A stretch of 64,000 bases of DNA from Lachnospiraceae bacterium (GTDB lineage Bacteria; Bacillota; Clostridia; Lachnospirales; Lachnospiraceae): NCBI GenBank assembly GCA_902381685.1, contig LR698958.1, forward strand, positions 1,117,672-1,181,671, written 5' to 3'. Made by a program: the position numbers and the translations under genes. The first letter of the stretch is position 1; each line of letters opens with the position of its first letter. The notes under the pieces were generated by a model that saw only the letters and a program-made list of their open reading frames with translations, ran no database searches and had not been told where the DNA came from. This document shows, one piece after another, positions 24,625-36,104 of this stretch.

Positions 24625-25629
24625 TTATCTTATTCTGTCAGGAAAACCTACTTTTCGCTGCACTTTGCGCAATGTCTTTGTCGCATAATAATTTGCCTTT
24701 TCCGCATTATTCTTAATGATGCTGTCAATGTAGCCTTTGTCTTTTTCCAACCTTGCCACCTCGTCCTGAAGTGGTTTTAAAACAGAGACAACAGCCTCTC
24801 CTACAGCCATTTTAAAGTCGCCGTATCCTTTTCCGTCAAATTCTTTTACAACTTCATCAACCGTTTTGTTTGTACATGCACGGTAAATGTCAATTAGATT
24901 TTTCACTCCCGGCTGCTCGTCCCGGTAAAGAATCTGTGCTTCTGAATCTGTCACTGCACGTTTACACTTGCGCATAATCGTGTCAGGATCGTCCATCAGA
25001 TAAATACTTCCATTTGGATTCTCATCAGATTTCGACATCTTCTTTGTCGGCTCCTGTAAACTCATAATTTTTGCTCCGACTTTGCCGATATAGGCCTCCG
25101 GAACAGTAAATACGTCCCCGTAAATCCCATTAAATCTCTGTGCAATATCTCTTGTCAACTCTAAGTGCTGCATCTGGTCAATTCCTACCGGAACAACGTC
25201 TGCCTGGAACAGCAATATATCTGCCGCCATAAGAACAGGATAAGTAAAAAGCCCTGCATTAATGTTATCTGCATGCTTTGCCGCCTTGTCTTTGAACTGT
25301 GTCATACGATTCAACTCACCCATATATGTATAGCAGTTTAAAATCCAAGCCAGTTCCGCATGCCCTGATACATGTGACTGATAATAAATACAGTTCTTTT
25401 CCGGATCAAGACCTGCCGCAATATATAACGTCAGCAATGCTCTCGCTCTTTTGCGCAATGTTGCCGGATCCTGTCTGACTGTAATAGAATGCATATCTAC
25501 AACGCTGTAAAAGCATTCATACTCATCACTTAACGTAATCCAGTTTTTTAATGCTCCAAGATAGTTGCCTAATGTAAGATTTCCTGTTGCCTGCATTCCA
25601 CTGAATAATACTTTTTTGTCATTAATCAT
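24625..25629 (-). CDS. trpS: Tryptophanyl-tRNA synthetase
   Basis: Class I synthetase charging tRNA-Trp, 334 aa. The HIGH-like motif appears in ATGNLTLGNYLGAL and KMSKS in KKMSKSDENPNGS. Other family blocks are YQSHVSGHAELAWILNC, MADILLFQADVVPVGIDQMQHLEL and VGAKIMSL. The second of two close ATGs (25629) is chosen because GGAGGAG lies 9 bases upstream of it and touches the first. It follows the histidine phosphatase by 20 bp. No T-box leader is present directly upstream. Confidence 0.97.
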   Translation of the reverse strand: MINDKKVLFSGMQATGNLTLGNYLGALKNWITLSDEYECFYSVVDMHSITVRQDPATLRKRARALLTLYIAAGLDPEKNCIYYQSHVSGHAELAWILNCYTYMGELNRMTQFKDKAAKHADNINAGLFTYPVLMAADILLFQADVVPVGIDQMQHLELTRDIAQRFNGIYGDVFTVPEAYIGKVGAKIMSLQEPTKKMSKSDENPNGSIYLMDDPDTIMRKCKRAVTDSEAQILYRDEQPGVKNLIDIYRACTNKTVDEVVKEFDGKGYGDFKMAVGEAVVSVLKPLQDEVARLEKDKGYIDSIIKNNAEKANYYATKTLRKVQRKVGFPDRIR

Positions 25630-25649
25630 TTCCATTCTCCTCCATTTTA

Positions 25650-26282
25650 TTACCAGTCTTCCACTTCATCTTCGTAGTAGACTATATTTTCTTCTTCAAT
25701 CGTTGGAATTGTATCTTCCACACGTATAATTGTAACAGCACAATTTTTATGAACTCCGCCCTGCCAGAACAGTTTCATCGGGTTCTTTTTCACAATTCTT
25801 AAAATTGCACACAGCACCGCTCCATGTACAGAAATTAAAATTGTGTTGTCCTGATAATCCCTGTTATGAAACAAATCATCAAGAAAGTGTTCTATCCGTT
25901 CATTAAATTCGCTAAAATCTTCTCCGCCTTTTGACGCCTTATAACTTTCCGGCGCATCGAAAAAACGTTTGAATTCTTCATCTGGAATATTGAACTTCTC
26001 TCCTTTACAGTAAAGTCCTTCGTACTCTCCAAAACACATTTCTTCTATTCTCGCATCTTCGATTACGGGAATCTCTCTGTCACCTTTCACAATCAGAGCA
26101 GTTTCTCTCGCCCTCTTTAACGGGCTTGTAATCACCAAATCAAACTGAACATCTTTCAACCCTTCTTTTGTCTTATATGCAAGGTTTCTGCCAAACTCAT
26201 TCAACTCAATGTCCGACTGTCCCTGCAAACGTTTTTCTTTATTCCAGTCTGTTTCTCCATGCCGCATGATATACAATCTCAT
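25650..26282 (-). CDS. Histidine phosphatase family protein (phosphoglycerate mutase-like)
   Basis: 210-aa member of the 2H phosphatase superfamily. The catalytic RHG motif is at the start (MRLYIMRHGETDWNKEKRLQGQ, His8), with SPLKRARETA, EMCFGEYEGL (acid Glu) and the second His in ILISVHGAVL. Cytoplasmic phosphatase; the natural substrate is unknown for most such proteins (sugar phosphates, cobalamin-pathway or phosphorylated metabolites). It precedes trpS and is divergent from luxS. Confidence 0.88.
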   Translation of the reverse strand: MRLYIMRHGETDWNKEKRLQGQSDIELNEFGRNLAYKTKEGLKDVQFDLVITSPLKRARETALIVKGDREIPVIEDARIEEMCFGEYEGLYCKGEKFNIPDEEFKRFFDAPESYKASKGGEDFSEFNERIEHFLDDLFHNRDYQDNTILISVHGAVLCAILRIVKKNPMKLFWQGGVHKNCAVTIIRVEDTIPTIEEENIVYYEDEVEDW

Positions 26283-26322
26283 CTTTGTCCCTCCAAACTG
26301 TCTATACGAAAATTACACTGGA

Positions 26323-26336
26323 TTGCACTCGTGCAA
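26323..26336. promoter_or_regulatory. TTGCAC-TC-GTGCAA palindrome between the phosphatase gene and luxS
   Basis: A 14-bp dyad, TTGCAC / GTGCAA, 27 bp upstream of the luxS -35 box and 41 bp from the divergent phosphatase start. It could be an operator; no regulator is evident. Confidence 0.3.
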
Positions 26337-26362
26337 CCATTATACCACATTTCTGAGAAAGA

Positions 26363-26391
26363 TTGCATTTTATTTTAAAAATCGATATAAT
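26363..26391 (+). promoter_or_regulatory. Promoter of luxS
   Basis: TTGCAT (26363-26368), 17-bp spacer, consensus TATAAT (26386-26391). Predicted start about 26398, 18 bases before the ATG. Confidence 0.85.
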
Positions 26392-26415
26392 AAGAAAATG
26401 ATTGGAGGAAATGCT

Positions 26416-26895
26416 ATGGAAAAAATCACAAGTTTTACAATTGACCACCTAAAATTAAAACCAGGTGTTTATGTTTCACGCAAAGATTCCGTAGGGGCGG
26501 AAATAATTACTACATTTGATTTAAGACTGACCAGCCCAAACGACGAACCGGTAATGAACACGGCCGAAATGCATACAATCGAACATCTCGCCGCAACATT
26601 TTTAAGAAATCATAAAATCTTTGGAGAGAAAACAATTTATTTTGGTCCCATGGGCTGCCGTACAGGTTTTTATCTTCTTCTGGCAGGAGAATATGAGTCT
26701 TCAGACATCGTTCCTCTTCTGATCGAAATGTTCCGGTTTATCGCAGACTTTGCAGGGGAAGTGCCGGGAGCAAGCGCCAAAGACTGTGGCAACTATTTAG
26801 ATATGAATTTACCGATGGCAAACTATATCGCCAAAAAATATTTACATGATGTTTTGGAAAATATTACACAGGAACAACTTATTTATCCGGATTAG
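26416..26895 (+). CDS. luxS: S-ribosylhomocysteine lyase LuxS
   Basis: LuxS splits S-ribosylhomocysteine into homocysteine and DPD, the precursor of autoinducer 2. The 159-aa protein has the metal ligands His53 and His57 in HTIEHLAATF and Cys124 in AKDCGNYLDMN, and the catalytic Cys81 in GPMGCRTGFY. The ATG at 26416 follows TTGGAGGAAATGCT; the reading frame extends upstream, but the added residues are not LuxS-like and include the promoter. It is single-gene; no pfs/mtnN is adjacent. Confidence 0.97.
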   Translation: MEKITSFTIDHLKLKPGVYVSRKDSVGAEIITTFDLRLTSPNDEPVMNTAEMHTIEHLAATFLRNHKIFGEKTIYFGPMGCRTGFYLLLAGEYESSDIVPLLIEMFRFIADFAGEVPGASAKDCGNYLDMNLPMANYIAKKYLHDVLENITQEQLIYPD

Positions 26896-26897
26896 TA

Positions 26898-26938
26898 AAA
26901 AGATGAGTAAACATGTTATCGTCGTTTACTCATCTTTT
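26898..26938. terminator. Bidirectional terminator after luxS
   Basis: AAAAGATGAGTAAAC / GTTTACTCATCTTTT (15 bp, perfect) with an 11-base loop, shared by luxS and the convergent DUF5662 gene, whose last codons lie in it. Confidence 0.88.
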
Positions 26939-27469
26939 ATTTAACACTTCTTTTCTGATATAGGCAAATGTAACTTCTTCTCCTCTCTCTGCGAGCATAT
27001 GAAGAAGGGTTTCCAATAACTCTCTCGTATCAGCATGAAGCATTTTTCTTACATATTTTGCTCCCTGCTCATAATATTCCAAAGGTTTCCTATCCGTATA
27101 ATTTTCTCTCATATATGTTTTTGATGCCGCTATTCTGTCCATAAACATTTCCACAACATAATTTTTCGGCATCGGCATACCAATCAGCCCTTTTTCTTTT
27201 CCTACACCATAGTCAATCCAGTATTCATAGTGATGCTTGTTTCTCCCTTTGTGGTGCAGCCATGCACTCGAATAACCTATTGTCTCTCGTTCTGCATTGT
27301 TGGGACTTCTCGTTCCCTGATAATATTTACACCCTACACGGAATTCCGTGAAACTATATTTAGACAAGTCATGCAATAACCCCTGCTTATACAAGCCTAC
27401 CCGAAAACAATATTGCATAACTAATTTTTTGTGATGTGTAATTGTACAAAAATGTTTCCACGCCTTCAT
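26930..27469 (-). CDS. DUF5662 family protein, HD-like
   Basis: 179-aa soluble protein conserved in Firmicutes. Clustered histidines and acidic residues (ITHHKKLV, LLHDLSKYSF, WLHHKGRNKHHYEYWID) resemble a metal-dependent HD-type hydrolase, and the family is named DUF5662. Biochemical function is not known. It is the last of a four-gene run (binding protein, GH13-like, TraX, this gene), 12 bp after the TraX stop; whether the products are related is unclear. Confidence 0.75.
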   Translation of the reverse strand: MKAWKHFCTITHHKKLVMQYCFRVGLYKQGLLHDLSKYSFTEFRVGCKYYQGTRSPNNAERETIGYSSAWLHHKGRNKHHYEYWIDYGVGKEKGLIGMPMPKNYVVEMFMDRIAASKTYMRENYTDRKPLEYYEQGAKYVRKMLHADTRELLETLLHMLAERGEEVTFAYIRKEVLNKR

Positions 27470-27481
27470 TTCCTGACACTC

Positions 27482-28126
27482 CTATATCATCGTTTTAATT
27501 ATCCAGATTATCCATAAGTGCACCGGATATACAAGGTAAAAGAAATACTTGTAACCTCTTCCCTTTTCGCCATTGTACAGGCAAATCGGCAAAAGTGCAA
27601 GTACGGCAAATGCCTGAATATAACCAAATACAACGACATTGATGACTGCGACACTCACTATTTTTGCCCACATGCGTTCTCTGAAAATAAAAAAGCAAAA
27701 AATCATTAAGACTCCCCACGCACCGTAATCCACTCTGAAAAGATCTCCTGCAATCAAAATCAGAAAGGCAAAACTTACTTTTGAAAATGTAGAGTACTGC
27801 TTTTCATAACCGTACAAAAGTATCAATCCGATGAGGAGTGTAAAGAATACATTTTGATGACGCAAATCAAAAAACTTCCCTGTTGTGAGCAAATCAAAAG
27901 GAATTTCCGAAATAACCCCAAGTCCTGCTAAACGTATCATATATTTCCGAATATCCCTTGTATGATAAAATCCTTCTACAATTAAAAAGGCAAAAATCGG
28001 AAAAGAGAGACGTCCTATGATTCTAAACAGAATATGTTCCGGAAAGAAAAACAGTCCGATATGGTCAATAATCATTGTAATGACTGCAATTAATTTTAAG
28101 TGAAATGAATTTAAACCGATTTTCAT
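27482..28126 (-). CDS. TraX family membrane protein
   Basis: 214-aa polytopic protein with about seven or eight membrane segments. The start LKLIAVITMIIDHIGLFFFPE and IIGRLSFPIFAFLIVEGFYHTRD fit the TraX family (F-pilin acetylation in E. coli) and the wider acyltransferase-3-like group. In Firmicutes chromosomes TraX homologues are common with no conjugation genes, so a pilin role is not implied; transfer of an acyl group to an envelope component is possible. It lies 3 bp after the GH13-like gene. Confidence 0.85.
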   Translation of the reverse strand: MKIGLNSFHLKLIAVITMIIDHIGLFFFPEHILFRIIGRLSFPIFAFLIVEGFYHTRDIRKYMIRLAGLGVISEIPFDLLTTGKFFDLRHQNVFFTLLIGLILLYGYEKQYSTFSKVSFAFLILIAGDLFRVDYGAWGVLMIFCFFIFRERMWAKIVSVAVINVVVFGYIQAFAVLALLPICLYNGEKGRGYKYFFYLVYPVHLWIIWIIKTMI

Positions 28127-28129
28127 ATT

Positions 28130-29821
28130 TTATTCCTTTCCAACAAATATTACTATTGTCCGTTCAGCAACAGTAACTTCTCTCTGATTATCCAATTCTT
28201 CCATCTCTTTGAGCACTCCCTCTTCCGTAGAAACGGCACGATACCATTTCCTGCCTTTCCTTAACGCCGGCAGGGCAAAAGAATGTTTCAGCCAATGCAT
28301 ATTGTAGGCGACAAAACAACTGTCCGTTCCAAGTGTCTCCCCACAATAATAAATGCCCAACTGCCTGCTGGAAATCTCAGAAGGAATCTGCCATGCATAT
28401 TCTCCGTGATAAGAAACATCGGGAATTCCGCAGGAAACGATGTCCATTCCCTTTAACTCATACGGCGCATGCAAGACTGTATGTTCTTTTCTAAATTGAA
28501 TAAGTGACTGTACAAAATTGAACAGTTCCCTGTCCTTCTCCGCATTCCCCCAGTTTACCCAGCCGATTTCATTGTCCTGACAATATACATTATTATTTCC
28601 CTCCTGCGAATTATGGCATTCGTCTCCCGCTAAAATACAGGGAATGCCCTGAGATGTCAGCAATAAAAGAAATGCATTTCTAATCTGTTTTTTTCTCAAT
28701 GTTACAACCGCTCTTTTTCTGCTCGGACCTTCCGCACCACAATTCCAACTATAGTTATAATCCGGTCCGTCCTGATTTTTTTCTCCATTTTTCTCATTAT
28801 GTTTTCCGTCATAAGAAACTAAATCAGAAAGAGTAAATCCCGTGTGGTTTGTGATGTAATTAAAGATTCCTTCTTCTTTAGAGAAATGTCTTGTCCACCA
28901 CATAACACTCTCAACCATTCCTTCATCACCTTTTAAAAATCGGCGCATTGTGTTTTGAAAATCGTCCTGTTTTCTTAATATTTTTGTGTTTTTTAACAAA
29001 GGATCTTTTTGCAATTCCTCAAACGGCGCATGAAATGGATTTACAATAAAGCCATCTATATGGTACTCCATCTTATAGTAACGAATGCAATCCGCTATCA
29101 TTCGTTTTGACATCTCAGCCGTAAACGGTAAATCAAACACTATCTCTATTCCACTTTTATGGCAGGCTTTCACTAAATCTTTTAACTCACTCACAGAGTC
29201 TTTTGATGCCGCATAAGAACTTTTTGGGGCAAAACAAAAAGCCGAACCATATCCCCAGTAGTTTGTATACCTTCCGTTTTCCTCAAATTCATATATCGGC
29301 ATGCAATGAATTTGGTTGACACCTAACCGCTTTAAATAAGGGAGTTTTTCTTTTACTCCCAAAAACGTTCCGCCATGTTTTACTTTTGACGAAGAATGCT
29401 TTGTAAATCCTCTCACATGAAGGCTGTATGCTATCACCTCATTCTCCGGAATACAAAGCGGTGTATCATTCTCCCAATTATATGTGTCTGCAAAAATCCG
29501 TCCTTTCGTCAGAAGATTTTCTTCTTTCGCCCATTCTTCTTTGCCCGTAACTGCTTTTGCATACACATCAGTTACGATTTCATTATCTATCTTGTAATTA
29601 TATTCCCAATCTGCCCAATCCATGCCTTTTAGCATAATACTTCTTATCTCGCCAAAAGAGCACTCCTCTTTCATCTCAAATTCATATGACGGTATTCTCC
29701 CGCCTTTTTTGTACAATAAAAGAAAACACTTTTTTCCGCTCGCTGCCGTTGTAGAAAAGTTGACACTATCCCCCACTATGGCAGTTCCCATAGGAAAAGG
29801 CATACCTTTACAATGTTCCAT
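28130..29821 (-). CDS. GH13 glycogen-debranching-like protein with degenerate active site
   Basis: 563-aa homologue of isoamylase/GlgX-type enzymes: an N-terminal CBM48-like beta domain (about 1-90), then a GH13 barrel with YSLHVRGFTKH, NYWGYGSAFCFAPKSSYA and LSDLVSYDGKHNEKNGE, as in debranching enzymes. The catalytic residues do not match: region II (normally GFRFD) is GFIVN, so the nucleophile Asp is Asn261; region IV (normally HD) is NHT with Thr327; no acid/base Glu is seen around 278-290 (KILRKQDDF). It is probably a non-hydrolytic alpha-glucan-binding protein. It lies 21 bp after the sugar-binding lipoprotein gene. Confidence 0.8.
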   Translation of the reverse strand: MEHCKGMPFPMGTAIVGDSVNFSTTAASGKKCFLLLYKKGGRIPSYEFEMKEECSFGEIRSIMLKGMDWADWEYNYKIDNEIVTDVYAKAVTGKEEWAKEENLLTKGRIFADTYNWENDTPLCIPENEVIAYSLHVRGFTKHSSSKVKHGGTFLGVKEKLPYLKRLGVNQIHCMPIYEFEENGRYTNYWGYGSAFCFAPKSSYAASKDSVSELKDLVKACHKSGIEIVFDLPFTAEMSKRMIADCIRYYKMEYHIDGFIVNPFHAPFEELQKDPLLKNTKILRKQDDFQNTMRRFLKGDEGMVESVMWWTRHFSKEEGIFNYITNHTGFTLSDLVSYDGKHNEKNGEKNQDGPDYNYSWNCGAEGPSRKRAVVTLRKKQIRNAFLLLLTSQGIPCILAGDECHNSQEGNNNVYCQDNEIGWVNWGNAEKDRELFNFVQSLIQFRKEHTVLHAPYELKGMDIVSCGIPDVSYHGEYAWQIPSEISSRQLGIYYCGETLGTDSCFVAYNMHWLKHSFALPALRKGRKWYRAVSTEEGVLKEMEELDNQREVTVAERTIVIFVGKE

Positions 29822-29842
29822 ACATTTTTCCTTTCAATTCTT

Positions 29843-30838
29843 TTATTGCCAGCCGTCCGTTCCATACATTTCTACATTTTCTTTCGTAATCAGGTATGTA
29901 TCCAAATATGTTTCCTCTTCGTAGTCTTCTCCGTTGAGCATATTTACGGCAGTTTTTACTGCCAGTTTTCCCAGATTAATCGGTGACTGTGCCGCCGTTC
30001 CGGCAATAAGCGTATTCGGTTTTTCTAATTCTTTTTTCAATTCCGGCGAACCGTCCACACCGTAAATCTTAATTCCTTTTATTCCAAGTTCATTTGCCGC
30101 AACATGAGCGCCGATTGCCGATGGGTCATTTCCACACATAATCGCAACAACGTCCGGATTTTTCTTTAAAATTTTCTTTGTTTCTTCCATAGCAAGTGTT
30201 AAGTCACCCTTCACATCTTTTCTTGCCACAACTTCAAAAGGACTTCCCGCTATCGCCTCTTCAAATCCGGTAATTCTTTCATTTACGGAACTCATTGTCG
30301 GCGATTCCAAAATCACAATCTTTCCACCTTTTTCACACTTCTCTATTAAGTCCTTGCCGCATACTGTTCCCGCATTTTTATTGTCCGAGCCGATATAGGC
30401 ATCTATATAATCACTGTCCGCTACTTTCGTATCAATATTGATAATTTTCACATCTGCTTCTCTTAATGCCTGCAAAGCAGGTGTAATCTCTTTCCAGTCC
30501 ACAGGTGATAGGAAAATCGCATCTATTCCCTGTTCTATCATCTCATTGATCTGCTCTATCTGTTCCTGCGAACTTAAATGTGTGTCTTTATTCATGCCAA
30601 TGACTGTATGCCCTTCCTCCTTCAGACTGTCCCGAATAGAATCTGCCAGCGTAACATAGTATGGGTTTTCTTTGGCAATACACGAAAATCCAAATTTGTA
30701 GGTAACTTTTTCCTCGTCTGATTCCTGTTCTGTATTGACCGGATTATCCTCCTCTGCTCCCACATTTTTCTTACAGCCTGCAAACGTAAAAGCACATAAA
30801 ACTGCCAATACAACTAATTTCACTCTCTTTATATCCAT
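29843..30838 (-). CDS. Sugar-type periplasmic-binding lipoprotein
   Basis: 331-aa lipoprotein: signal peptide VVLAVLCAFTFAGC with lipidation at the Cys, then a peripplasmic-binding-protein type 1 fold (RbsB/MglB class), for example FGFSCIAKENPYYVTLADSI, GIDAIFLSPVDW, VAIMCGNDPSAIGAHVAANELG and IYGVDGSPEL. Such proteins feed an ABC sugar importer, but no permease or ATPase gene is near, so it is an orphan: it either joins a distant transporter or serves as a sensor. It is first in the operon with the GH13-like protein, which hints at a carbohydrate ligand. Confidence 0.88.
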   Translation of the reverse strand: MDIKRVKLVVLAVLCAFTFAGCKKNVGAEEDNPVNTEQESDEEKVTYKFGFSCIAKENPYYVTLADSIRDSLKEEGHTVIGMNKDTHLSSQEQIEQINEMIEQGIDAIFLSPVDWKEITPALQALREADVKIINIDTKVADSDYIDAYIGSDNKNAGTVCGKDLIEKCEKGGKIVILESPTMSSVNERITGFEEAIAGSPFEVVARKDVKGDLTLAMEETKKILKKNPDVVAIMCGNDPSAIGAHVAANELGIKGIKIYGVDGSPELKKELEKPNTLIAGTAAQSPINLGKLAVKTAVNMLNGEDYEEETYLDTYLITKENVEMYGTDGWQ

Positions 30839-30885
30839 AACTGTTATTCCTTCCTTTTACAGTTTCATTACATTTCTATTACTTT

Positions 30886-30913
30886 ATTTTATCCCTTTTT
30901 TATATGTTGTCAA
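30886..30913 (-). promoter_or_regulatory. Promoter of the binding-protein operon
   Basis: Minus-strand TTGACA (30908-30913), 16-bp spacer, TAAAAT (30886-30891), about 48 bp before the ATG. Confidence 0.75.
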
Positions 30914-30925
30914 TAGTTTTTCTCC

Positions 30926-30954
30926 TTGCATTTCTGCCCCCATTCTGTTAGAGT
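30926..30954 (+). promoter_or_regulatory. Promoter of the DUF1292 gene
   Basis: TTGCAT (30926-30931), 17-bp spacer, TAGAGT (30949-30954), divergent from the binding-protein promoter. Confidence 0.6.
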
Positions 30955-30985
30955 GATAATATCAAAATATAAAGGAGATAAAAAT

Positions 30986-31318
30986 ATGAGTGAACATAAT
31001 TGCAACTGTGGCCACGATAACTGCAACTGCCACGACGAAGAAGTAACGGTAACATTGACATTGGACAATGATGAAGAAGTAGAATGTGTTGTACTGACTA
31101 TCTATGAAGCGGGCGGAAAAGAATATATCGCGCTTCTTCCTATTGATGAAGATGGTGACAACGAAGAAGGCGACGTATATCTTTACCGTTATGCGGAAGT
31201 TGACGGAGAACCTACTCTCGACAACATTGAAGACGATGATGAATATGAAGTAGCCGCTGATGCGTTTGATGAATGGTTAGACGCTCAGGAATATGAAGAA
31301 TTATCTGACGAAGATTAA
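30986..31318 (+). CDS. DUF1292 family protein with Cys/His-rich N-terminus
   Basis: 110-aa very acidic protein. The core VTVTLTLDNDEEVECVVL, YIALLPIDEDGDNEEGDVYLYRY is DUF1292, a small beta-rich family of unknown role (YrzB in Bacillus, next to the Holliday-junction resolvase gene). The N-terminus HNCNCGHDNCNCHDE adds four Cys and three His that could bind metal; ordinary DUF1292 proteins lack this. The ATG at 30986 follows AAAGGAGATAAAAAT. Here it stands alone. Confidence 0.85.
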   Translation: MSEHNCNCGHDNCNCHDEEVTVTLTLDNDEEVECVVLTIYEAGGKEYIALLPIDEDGDNEEGDVYLYRYAEVDGEPTLDNIEDDDEYEVAADAFDEWLDAQEYEELSDED

Positions 31319-31327
31319 TTCCAATAC

Positions 31328-31359
31328 AAAGACGCCCGCTTATGTCGGACGTCTTTTTT
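31328..31359. terminator. Terminator after the DUF1292 gene
   Basis: AAAGACG...CGTCTTTTTT hairpin with CCCG/CGGA continuing the stem, followed by T; 9 bp past the DUF1292 stop. Confidence 0.8.
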
Positions 31360-31370
31360 GTAACTTTTTT

Positions 31371-35915
<4,545 letters not shown>

Positions 35916-35946
35916 TTATGTATTTGCTCTGTTCCTTCGCAAACCA

Positions 35947-35954
35947 GAACGTTC
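35947..35954. promoter_or_regulatory. GAACGTTC palindrome in the beta-galactosidase leader
   Basis: Eight-base perfect dyad 7 bp downstream of the -10 box, at the transcription start. Could be a repressor half of a larger site; evidence is weak. Confidence 0.25.
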
Positions 35955-35961
35955 GATTGGC

Positions 35962-35990
35962 ATTATACACTTTATTTCTTGCACTTTCAA
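35962..35990 (-). promoter_or_regulatory. Promoter of the beta-galactosidase gene
   Basis: TTGAAA (35985-35990), 17-bp spacer, consensus TATAAT (35962-35967) on the minus strand. The transcript would have a leader of about 65 bases. Confidence 0.85.
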
Positions 35991-36069
35991 GTACTATTTT
36001 GTATGATTTTACTAATTTATTTTCAACTCAGAAAAAATACTTTGTATATTTTTTAACTTATTAATTATT

Positions 36070-36098
36070 AAAAAAGGGAACTGCATAACACAATTCCC
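36070..36098 (-). terminator. Terminator after the helicase gene
   Basis: Minus-strand GGGAATTG...CAGTTCCC hairpin followed by TTTTTTAAT, 6 bp past the helicase stop. Confidence 0.6.
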
Positions 36099-36104
36099 AA
36101 AAAA

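Noticed and set aside
26209-26415. N-terminal extension of the luxS frame
   Set aside because: It covers the divergent phosphatase start and the luxS promoter; LuxS similarity begins at 26416 after a good ribosome-binding site.
27482-28126. TraX as evidence of a conjugative element
   Set aside because: No relaxase, integrase, type IV secretion genes or attachment repeats nearby; chromosomal TraX homologues are common in Firmicutes.
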